This document shows positions 1 to 5,018 of a DNA stretch of 5,018 nucleotides, piece by piece. Source of the stretch: Saprospiraceae bacterium (lineage in GTDB: Bacteria; Bacteroidota; Bacteroidia; Chitinophagales; Saprospiraceae); NCBI GenBank assembly GCA_947441325.1, contig CANETR010000211.1, forward strand, positions 1 through 5,018. The letters are read 5' to 3'. Both the position numbers and the translations under genes were made by a program. The notes below the pieces were generated by a model, which saw only the letters and a program-made list of their open reading frames with translations, did no database searches and was not told where the DNA came from. The first letter of the stretch is position 1, and every line of letters starts with the position of its first letter.

Positions 1-1
1 G

Positions 2-3000
2 ACTGCAACAACGAATCAGGCACTGCTGAGTAACTGGATTGCAGCCACAGGTTTGGACATCAATTCTTTTGCAATTGATCCTCAGTTTATTAGTACTACC
101 AATTTGCATATACTCTCTCCCGATTTGGATAGCGCTGCTTCTTTTTCGGGCATTACCTGGATAACTGATGATATTGACGGCGATGTCCGCTCTACTACAG
201 TTCCCGATATCGGAGCCGATGAGTTTTCATTGGTGCTCTTCGATATTGAAATGCAGGCACTGCTTCAACCTACAGACAACTCAGGCTGTTTTACAAATAA
301 TCAGAATGTGCGTGTTCGTATCAAAAATCTGGCAGGCCAATCGCATGATTTTTCTTCTTATCCTGTTTTTGTACAAATTGATGTCAGTGGAGCGATTAAC
401 ACTCAATTATTGACACAAATAAATGACAATTCAATGGTTGCTGGACCTTTGGGTTCTCTTCAATCCATCTTGTACGATGCCGGCACAATTAATATGACTG
501 CAAATGGAAATTATAATTTCAGATGCAAGGTCTATTTTCCTGAGGATCAATATCATCTAAATGATTCTCTTTCCAGCCCAGTTGTCATTAGCAATGTCTT
601 TCCAATCAGTTTACCTTCCTCTGTTAGTTTTACAGGATACAATGGCACCAATTTAGATACAGCCTTTCCCGATTGGAATGAGGCTACGGGACAAAATCCA
701 ACTATAAACAACAGCCCCTGGACTTCAGTAACAGGTTTGGGAACATCAGGAAATCTAACTTCAAGGCTAAATCTCAACACTGCAGGAGCCTATAATTGGA
801 TTATGTCAAAGAAGATGAGAGCAGCTTCGAACTCCCTCTTAACATTTGATGCTGCGGTCTGTACACCTTTTGCTTTTACGCGGGATACACTGGGCCTTGA
901 TGACAGATTGGATGTTATGATTTCGACCGATTGCGGATTAACCTATTTCAAACTTGATTCTTTTGATTATACAGATGGCTGGAATCAAAATCTTCAAAGT
1001 GAAGTGATTTCGCTCTCTCAGTTTAATGGACAGGATATAATAGTAGGTTTGAGGGCGTTTAGCGGCGCTACGACTGACAATGATTGTGATTTGCATTTAG
1101 ATAATATCATGCTGTTTAATTCAAGTGCGGCAGATTTGGAACTTAAAGAAATCTTACAACCCCTCGAGACGAATTGCTTTACTTCAGCATCCCAGGTACA
1201 GCTTACAATTGCAAATGTTGGTTTTATTGATTTAAATTTTGCGAATACCCCGCTGGTAGTTTTTATGCGAACAAGCGGAGCACAATCACAATTGATCAGC
1301 GATACAATCAATAGCGGTAGCCTTGCACAGGGCACAAATATGAATATCTCACTGAGTGATTCCTTGAATTTGACTGTACCCGGGCAATATTTTCTGGATG
1401 CCTTCCTGGTTTTAAGTGGGGGAGATGTTAATATTGATAATGACACTAACAGCATCATGCTGATTTCACAAAATCCAACAGCTGCACTGAATACTTCCAG
1501 AGACACGGTTTGCTTTTCTAATAATGCGATCATCTATTCAGATGCATCTGCAAATGGTTTGGGTATAAATAATTTACCTGCCTTTAACTATACGGGTCTG
1601 CCGGTCGCTATTCCCGATGGGAACCCCAATGGTATTATGATTCCGCTTAATATTAGTGGTACTGCAGGATTTGCCAATCAATTGGTTTCGGTAGAAATTG
1701 CGAACCTTTCTCATCAGTTCATCGCAGAAGTAAGGTTGGAATTGGTTGCACCAAATGGTTCTAAAACCTTGTTATCTGAATTGTTAGGTGGTTCAGGCAC
1801 TGCCTACACCAATACCGTTTTCAGAATGAATGCGCTGAGTTCTATTAGCACTGCTTCGGCCCCTTTTACAGGAAGTTTTCTGCCAATACAAAATTTTAAT
1901 CAATTAACAGGCCCTGCAAATGGTACTTGGCACTTGAAAGTGACCGACCTTGCAAATGGCGATTTAGGTTCTGTTACCGCCTGGAATCTGGTATTCAGAG
2001 AGCCCAATTCATTGCTTTCTCATAGTTGGCAGACGCCTCTACAAAATGTGAGTTCTAATGCAGATTCTGCAATTTACACCGTAAGTCAAAATAATTTAAT
2101 TATTTATACGGCGACCGATGTGTACGGATGTCAGATCAGGGATTCTTTCAATATTTTCAGTACACAGGATGTACAATGGAATCAAGCTCCGATAACTGCC
2201 TGTGGTATCAATAATATCCCTTTGAGTGGAGCAACTCCAACAGGTGGATACTACTTTGGGAATGGGGTAGTGAACGACACCCTTCGTACAGCTCTTGCCG
2301 GTTCTGGTACGCAAAACATAAAGTATTTCTATCTGTCGGCAGGTTGTTTGGATTCTGCCTCTGTCACAGCAAATATTTCACTGATTACCCTCAGCGCTGG
2401 CAATGTCACAAATGTTAACTGTAATGGAAATAGCACTGGATCTTCTACTGTTTTGGTAGCTCAGCCCTCGGGTGCAGTCACTTATCTATGGAATGATGCC
2501 AGTCAGCAAACAACTGCCACTGCTAATAATCTTCCGGCTGGGAATTATACAGTCACGGTCACAGATGCGGTTTGTAGCGCACAGTTTAATTTTACTGTAA
2601 CTCAGCCAAGTCAGCTTATCGCCAATGCCATTCAAAGCAATCTAAGCTGTTTTGGAACTTCAAGCGGCTCAATTGATCTTGCAGTGAGCGGTGCTCAAAG
2701 TCCATATAGCTATAGCTGGTCCAATGGAGCAAGTACGCAGGATTTAAGTTTGCTGAATCCTGGTTTATATACAGTCACAATTGTCGATGCCAATAACTGC
2801 AGCCGAATTGAATCATTCACTATAACTTCGCCTGCTGCACTCAGCGGTTCTACGCAAACACAGAATCCGCTTTGTAACGCTCAGTCCAATGCTTCAATCA
2901 ATCTAACGATGAATGGGGGAGTGCAGCCCTATGTATTTAACTGGTCAAATGGATCAAGTGCAGAGGATTTATCAAATCTCAATGCCGGAACTTACGCTGT

Positions 3001-4216
3001 AACGGTAACAGATGCCAATTTATGTACTCAAATTGTCAGTGCCAATGTTATCGCGCCATCAGCATTTAATGTAAATGTAAATGTGACGAATCTGCTCTGC
3101 AATGGTAGCGGCGCTGGCAGTATAAATCTTACAGTGAGTGGGGCAGTCGCTCCTTATACTTATCTTTGGTCTAATAATGCAACGACAGAAGATATTGCAA
3201 ATCTTGTTCCTGCTGTTTACAGTGTAACGATAACCGATATCAATGGCTGTACGGTTCAGGAATCTGCTACAATCACTGTACCTACTTCGCTCAGTACAAC
3301 TGCTTTCGTAACAGATTTGCCCTGTAATGCAAGCGGATTTGGTTCAATAGACCTCAGTGCCGGTGGTGGTATTGCACCTTATAGCTATCTTTGGTCGAAT
3401 GGCGCAACAACTGAGGATCTTAATAACCTTGCTGTTGGGATTTATAATGTTAGTGTTTCTGATGTAAATGCTTGCTCTGCTACCCGTTCAGTTACGGTAT
3501 CAGAACCTTCAGCCTTGTCGCTTAATTTACAGCCGACCAATATTTCCTGTAATAATGAAACTAATGGCTCAATTAATCTCAATGCTAATGGGGGGACCTC
3601 GCCATATAGTTTTATTTGGTCAAATAATGCAACAACAGAGGATATAAGCGGTCTTTCTGCAGGCACATTCGGATTAACTATTAGCGATGCAAATGGTTGT
3701 AGTGCCACAAATGCTGCTACAATTACTCAGTCTGCGCCTTATAGCATTTCAGCGCAGATTAGCTTCGAAACCTTAGGCAATGATGGCTCAATAAATCTCG
3801 ATGTACAGGGAGCTACAGCGCCTTTTACCTACATTTGGAATAATGGAGAGATGACAGAAGATATATCCGGGATAATTGGCGGAAATTACACAGTAACAGT
3901 AATAGATGCCAACAATTGCGATACGGTTTTGACCTTTAATGTACCTACGGTTGTATCTGTCAATCAGCTTAGAATTGAAAACGCTTTGAAGCTTTATCCA
4001 AATCCTGCAAGCGATTTGATTAGTTTAAGTGCTGAATATCCGCTTATTGCAGAAATAATTACTATCTTTGACGCGGCTGGTAAAGAGATTGTTCAATATC
4101 ATAATACCAACCTACCTCTTGAAATGGACATTAACAACTTAAGTCCCGGATTGTATATTATCCGAGTACAAGAATCAAATAATGTCAGTAATATGAAATT
4201 TGTCAAAAAACAGTAA
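2..4216 (+). CDS. Giant T9SS-secreted SprB-repeat surface protein, 5'-truncated
   Basis: The frame is open from base 2 to the TAA at 4214-4216, giving 1404 visible residues (numbered here from base 2). The TTG at 53 is not a credible start, because 17 sense codons precede it and it lies inside a domain. Modules seen: residues 1-75, the end of a probable parallel beta-helix (DPQF, LSPDLDSA, DIDGDVR, DIGADEF); about 80-198, a CARDB/Ig-like module; about 200-373, a jelly-roll module of cleaved adhesin/choice-of-anchor J type ending LHLDNIMLF; about 377-487, a second CARDB-like module; about 528-665, a P/Homo B domain (IPD, LSHQFIAEVRLELVAPNGS, NGTWHLKVTD, TAWNLVF); 666-800, an Ig/PKD-like region; 801 to about 1315, seven SprB-type repeats; 1328-1404, a T9SS type A sorting domain (LYPNPAS, GLYIIRV). 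By family knowledge this is exported through Sec and T9SS to the cell surface or medium. An adhesive or matrix role is inferred; no catalytic motif is visible. SprB of Flavobacterium gliding shares the repeat, but orthology is not claimed. Confidence 0.95.
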   Translation, partial: TATTNQALLSNWIAATGLDINSFAIDPQFISTTNLHILSPDLDSAASFSGITWITDDIDGDVRSTTVPDIGADEFSLVLFDIEMQALLQPTDNSGCFTNNQNVRVRIKNLAGQSHDFSSYPVFVQIDVSGAINTQLLTQINDNSMVAGPLGSLQSILYDAGTINMTANGNYNFRCKVYFPEDQYHLNDSLSSPVVISNVFPISLPSSVSFTGYNGTNLDTAFPDWNEATGQNPTINNSPWTSVTGLGTSGNLTSRLNLNTAGAYNWIMSKKMRAASNSLLTFDAAVCTPFAFTRDTLGLDDRLDVMISTDCGLTYFKLDSFDYTDGWNQNLQSEVISLSQFNGQDIIVGLRAFSGATTDNDCDLHLDNIMLFNSSAADLELKEILQPLETNCFTSASQVQLTIANVGFIDLNFANTPLVVFMRTSGAQSQLISDTINSGSLAQGTNMNISLSDSLNLTVPGQYFLDAFLVLSGGDVNIDNDTNSIMLISQNPTAALNTSRDTVCFSNNAIIYSDASANGLGINNLPAFNYTGLPVAIPDGNPNGIMIPLNISGTAGFANQLVSVEIANLSHQFIAEVRLELVAPNGSKTLLSELLGGSGTAYTNTVFRMNALSSISTASAPFTGSFLPIQNFNQLTGPANGTWHLKVTDLANGDLGSVTAWNLVFREPNSLLSHSWQTPLQNVSSNADSAIYTVSQNNLIIYTATDVYGCQIRDSFNIFSTQDVQWNQAPITACGINNIPLSGATPTGGYYFGNGVVNDTLRTALAGSGTQNIKYFYLSAGCLDSASVTANISLITLSAGNVTNVNCNGNSTGSSTVLVAQPSGAVTYLWNDASQQTTATANNLPAGNYTVTVTDAVCSAQFNFTVTQPSQLIANAIQSNLSCFGTSSGSIDLAVSGAQSPYSYSWSNGASTQDLSLLNPGLYTVTIVDANNCSRIESFTITSPAALSGSTQTQNPLCNAQSNASINLTMNGGVQPYVFNWSNGSSAEDLSNLNAGTYAVTVTDANLCTQIVSANVIAPSAFNVNVNVTNLLCNGSGAGSINLTVSGAVAPYTYLWSNNATTEDIANLVPAVYSVTITDINGCTVQESATITVPTSLSTTAFVTDLPCNASGFGSIDLSAGGGIAPYSYLWSNGATTEDLNNLAVGIYNVSVSDVNACSATRSVTVSEPSALSLNLQPTNISCNNETNGSINLNANGGTSPYSFIWSNNATTEDISGLSAGTFGLTISDANGCSATNAATITQSAPYSISAQISFETLGNDGSINLDVQGATAPFTYIWNNGEMTEDISGIIGGNYTVTVIDANNCDTVLTFNVPTVVSVNQLRIENALKLYPNPASDLISLSAEYPLIAEIITIFDAAGKEIVQYHNTNLPLEMDINNLSPGLYIIRVQESNNVSNMKFVKKQ
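239..1456 (+). repeat. Duplicated CARDB-like module flanking a jelly-roll domain
   Basis: Two stretches of the large protein resemble each other: 239 to about 595 (residues 80-198) and 1130 to about 1460 (residues 377-487). The first opens with IEMQALLQP, then GCFTNNQNVRVRIKN; the second opens with LELKEILQP, then NCFTSASQVQLTIANVG. Both end with a fibronectin-like final strand: YHLNDSLSSPVVIS in the first and VNIDNDTNSIMLIS in the second. This is the usual look of CARDB/Ig-like modules in Bacteroidota secreted proteins. The jelly-roll module (about 599-1120) sits between them. The similarity is at protein level only. The family assignment is by eye and less certain than the duplication itself. 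Confidence 0.65.
1583..1996 (+). other. P/Homo B (proprotein convertase P) domain within the large protein
   Basis: Residues about 528-665 carry the recognisable course of a P domain: an early IPDGNPNG segment, then VSVEIANLSHQFIAEVRLEL with the family's histidine, then VAPNGSKTLL, and finally NGTWHLKVTDLANGDLG and the closing strand TAWNLVF. In convertases the P domain follows a subtilisin-like protease and stabilises it. In Bacteroidota secreted proteins it also occurs as a free-standing beta-sandwich. No S8 protease (Asp/His/Ser triad) is visible in front of it here; the preceding modules are CARDB-like and jelly-roll. A structural or binding role is therefore more likely than a proteolytic one. 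Confidence 0.85.
2402..3946 (+). repeat. Tandem array of seven SprB-type repeats (about 225 bp each)
   Basis: Seven in-frame units begin near 2402, 2630, 2855, 3080, 3305, 3530 and 3755. In units 1-6 the first Cys codon lies at 2420, 2648, 2873, 3098, 3323 and 3548, so the period is 76 residues once and then exactly 75 four times. Each of these units has a Trp (as YLWSN, YSWSN or similar) exactly 23 residues after that Cys. A second Cys follows in a DANxC-like motif 50 residues after the first (51 in unit 1). Other shared marks are GSINL, PYxYxWSN, TEDI and GxYxVTVTDAN. This matches the SprB repeat family, which forms beta-sandwich modules in Bacteroidota surface proteins. The two cysteines could form one disulfide per unit (inference). 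Unit 7 lacks the first Cys and is two residues shorter before GSINL. At the DNA level the copies have diverged clearly, so the array is old rather than freshly amplified. Confidence 0.92.
3983..4213 (+). other. T9SS type A C-terminal sorting domain
   Basis: The last 77 residues of the large protein begin ALKLYPNPASDLISL, with the hallmark YPNP, and continue with strands AEIITIFDAAGKEI and LPLEMDINNLSPGLYIIRV, ending in a basic tail (MKFVKKQ). This is the type A CTD that targets proteins to the type IX machinery and is normally cut off on export. The pattern LSPGLYxxRV followed by KFVK is textbook for type A; the type B (gliding-associated CTD) signature is not seen. The domain is intact and ends at the stop codon, so the 3' end of the gene is complete. 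Confidence 0.95.
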
Positions 4217-4235
4217 TTCCATTTAAACTTAAATC

Positions 4236-4565
4236 ATGCGCCTTTTATTCTTTCTCTTAACCTTCACGCTAGTTACAGTATCTTGTAAACAGAAATCTGT
4301 AGAAAATGACACAGAAAAAAAAGACTATGCTAAAGAAGTGGACGCAATTTGCTTCTGTGTAAAGTCTTACCGCGAATTTGAAGAAAAAAGCGAACTCTTA
4401 AAATTCACCAATTCAGATGTTGATCTTATCAATGAAGTAGTTGCCCTCGAAATTCAAATGAATGAATGTCTTGCAAGCCAACAGGAAACTTACAAAAAGC
4501 TACAATCAGATTTAGATCCGCTCTTGGAGAAAAAATGCCCCCAGGCATTAAAACTAATAAATTAA
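4236..4565 (+). CDS. Small cysteine-containing lipoprotein, unknown function
   Basis: The gene encodes 109 residues from ATG to TAA. Residues 1-16 form a short signal peptide (MRLLFFLLTFTLVTVS) and C17 is the likely lipidated cysteine; the lipobox TVSC is relaxed, as is common in Bacteroidota. Next comes a charged linker (ENDTEKKD), then a mostly helical-looking, Lys/Glu-rich body. The mature part has four cysteines, C39 and C41 (a CxC), C78 and C101, which could make two disulfides. Small lipoproteins with this sort of CxC plus spaced Cys in a helical body recur in Bacteroidota, but I cannot name a family or function. The start is supported by the signal peptide directly after it. The leader is A/T-rich with no Shine-Dalgarno. 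It lies 19 nt after the large gene's stop and just before a terminator, so co-transcription is likely. Localisation to the inner or outer membrane cannot be decided from the sequence. Confidence 0.85.
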   Translation: MRLLFFLLTFTLVTVSCKQKSVENDTEKKDYAKEVDAICFCVKSYREFEEKSELLKFTNSDVDLINEVVALEIQMNECLASQQETYKKLQSDLDPLLEKKCPQALKLIN

Positions 4566-4578
4566 AAACTTTATATAT

Positions 4579-4611
4579 AAAGCATCGGAGATTCCGGTGC
4601 TTTTGTTTTTT
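4579..4611 (+). terminator. Rho-independent terminator after the lipoprotein gene
   Basis: A 10-bp stem, aaagcatcgg (4579-4588) with ccggtgcttt (4594-4603), closes a 5-nt loop agatt and contains one G-T wobble. It runs straight into a T-rich tract ttttgtttttt (4601-4611). It starts 13 nt after the lipoprotein stop codon, so it ends the transcript of the two + strand genes. The A-rich left flank could also support termination from the opposite side, but the + orientation is clearly better. Confidence 0.88.
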
Positions 4612-4794
4612 AACTGTATTTTTAAATTCACATGATATTTTATCTGAGTTAGTTGTTAAAAATAACACTTTATTCAGATAGAATAAAATAAATTTGGTTT
4701 TTATTTCAAAAGTTAACTAATGAGGATTAACCTTTGTACTTGGAAATGGATAGGAAAAGGCGAGCCAGCATAGTCCCCTTGCTAAAAAGATATA

Positions 4795-4834
4795 TTTCAT
4801 CAAAATGTTCCGCTTCTCCTAAACTTTGATGAAA
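4795..4834. repeat. Perfect 10-bp inverted repeat
   Basis: tttcatcaaa at 4795-4804 is exactly mirrored by tttgatgaaa at 4825-4834, with a 20-nt spacer. It is directly followed by a weaker 5-bp inverted repeat, caggc (4835-4839) with gcctg (4849-4853). The role is unknown. It could be an RNA hairpin, a protein-binding site or part of an intergenic repeat element. It is not followed at once by a T-tract on either strand, so it is not a typical terminator. Confidence 0.75.
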
Positions 4835-4858
4835 CAGGCTTCAATTTGGCCTGCCGAA

Positions 4859-4875
4859 ATACTCCGCATGAGTAT
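4859..4875. repeat. Short 6-bp inverted repeat
   Basis: atactc (4859-4864) and gagtat (4870-4875) pair perfectly around the 5-nt loop cgcat. Alone this could arise by chance. It is listed because it sits between two longer inverted repeats with only a few bases between them. Confidence 0.55.
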
Positions 4876-4878
4876 CAG

Positions 4879-4917
4879 AAGCCCCTCTTTTAGGCTATGC
4901 CGCAAAGAGAGGGGTTT
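4879..4917. repeat. Long imperfect palindrome with agagggg arm
   Basis: The arms aagcccctctttt (4879-4891) and aagagaggggttt (4905-4917) pair over 13 positions, two of them G-T wobbles. They enclose a 13-nt loop that itself contains ggc-tat-gcc (4893-4901). The right arm runs on into gtttggggtgagt. From memory, strings like this (agaggggtttggggtgag) are frequent between genes in Bacteroidota genomes, so this is probably a copy of a dispersed palindromic element (inference, not checked). Confidence 0.7.
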
Positions 4918-5018
4918 GGGGTGAGTCCCACATTTTTTCGAGTATTTTCCTGCCCTTGGGTTTAATAGGTGGCAATTAAACAACAACCGTCCTGATTTTT
5001 TTTCACAAAGGTCTTCTA

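Larger units (their letters stand above)
4612..5018. other. Intergenic region without a convincing gene
   Basis: About 400 nt follow the terminator. The first part (4612-4730) is very AT-rich and shows no clear structure. The rest is less AT-rich and holds a run of inverted repeats (4795-4917). No start-to-stop frame of useful length with coding character was found on either strand. The longest open stretch, on the minus strand from the right edge to a TAG at 4819-4821, has only a late internal ATG and runs through all the hairpins, so it is probably non-coding. No tRNA or recognised riboswitch was seen, and no convincing Bacteroidota promoter (TTTG with TAnnTTTG at normal spacing) was found. 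Confidence 0.7.

Noticed and set aside
1018..1533. 171-codon minus-strand ORF inside the large gene
   Set aside because: It is a shadow of the clear + strand coding frame, which has recognisable domains throughout. The same holds for the shorter minus-strand frames at 553-780, 2096-2314 and 3442-3708.
2402..3946. CRISPR-like or satellite array suggested by the regular 225-bp period
   Set aside because: The period is a coding protein repeat with diverged DNA, conserved Cys and Trp codons and no spacer structure.
4063..4070. tatctttg matching the Bacteroidota -7 consensus TAnnTTTG upstream of the lipoprotein gene
   Set aside because: There is no TTTG at the expected upstream distance, and it lies inside the sorting-domain coding sequence. 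Chance match preferred.
4429..4681. Overlapping ORFs on both strands across the lipoprotein 3' end and terminator (4429-4668 minus, 4466-4681 plus)
   Set aside because: Both run through the terminator hairpin and out of frame with the lipoprotein gene. Their translations show no domain or signal.
4693..4736. TTTG (4693-4696) and aacctttg (4729-4736) as a possible promoter in the intergenic region
   Set aside because: The spacing of about 32 nt is too long and the -7 element is imperfect.
4720..4773. Small + strand ORF ATG to TAG encoding 17 residues (MRINLCTWKWIGKGEPA)
   Set aside because: It is too short, has no recognised leader-peptide pattern and no clear downstream attenuator tied to it.
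4819..5016. Minus-strand frame open from the right edge to a TAG at 4819-4821 (about 65 codons)
   Set aside because: The only ATG is far inside, the frame runs through all the inverted repeats, and no domain pattern is visible. It is more likely a chance opening in a palindromic element. A gene tail from outside the window cannot be fully excluded.
4962..5018. Minus-strand peptide ending QDGCCLIATY before a TAA at 4962-4964, resembling a short protein C-terminus
   Set aside because: The same frame has a TAG at 5016-5018, leaving under 20 codons and no start.

Overview
The window looks like a stretch of a Bacteroidota chromosome. The evidence is a very large secreted multidomain protein ending in a type IX secretion system (T9SS) type A sorting domain and carrying SprB-type repeats. 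It is followed by a small cysteine-containing lipoprotein. The DNA is AT-rich, and the lipoprotein start has an A/T-rich leader (aaacttaaatc) instead of a clear Shine-Dalgarno sequence, as is usual in this phylum. The genus cannot be told from the sequence.

Layout. (1) 2-4216, + strand: the 3' part of a giant secreted or surface protein. 1404 residues are visible and the reading frame runs off the left edge, so the true start lies outside the window. Visible modules in order are the closing end of a probable parallel beta-helix, a CARDB/Ig-like module, a jelly-roll (cleaved adhesin / choice-of-anchor J-like) module, a second CARDB-like module, a P/Homo B (proprotein convertase) domain, an Ig/PKD-like stretch, seven SprB-type repeats with a nearly constant 75-residue period, and a C-terminal T9SS sorting domain. 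(2) 4236-4565, + strand: a 109-residue lipoprotein with four cysteines in its mature part, 19 nt behind the giant gene and probably on the same transcript. (3) 4579-4611: a strong intrinsic terminator closing this unit. (4) 4612-5018: about 400 nt with no convincing gene, containing a cluster of four adjacent inverted repeats (4795-4917).

How the parts work together. The large protein is predicted to cross the inner membrane via Sec and the outer membrane via T9SS. Its CTD would then be removed and the protein released or attached to the surface. No catalytic domain is visible in this part; the modules are those of an adhesin or matrix-type protein, though a catalytic or binding domain could lie upstream. 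The lipoprotein may simply share the transcript. I see no clear evidence of a new defence, mobile or enzymatic system here. The points most worth a second look are the hairpin cluster in the right-hand intergenic region, the regular geometry of the SprB array with its degenerate last unit, and the duplicated CARDB-like module.
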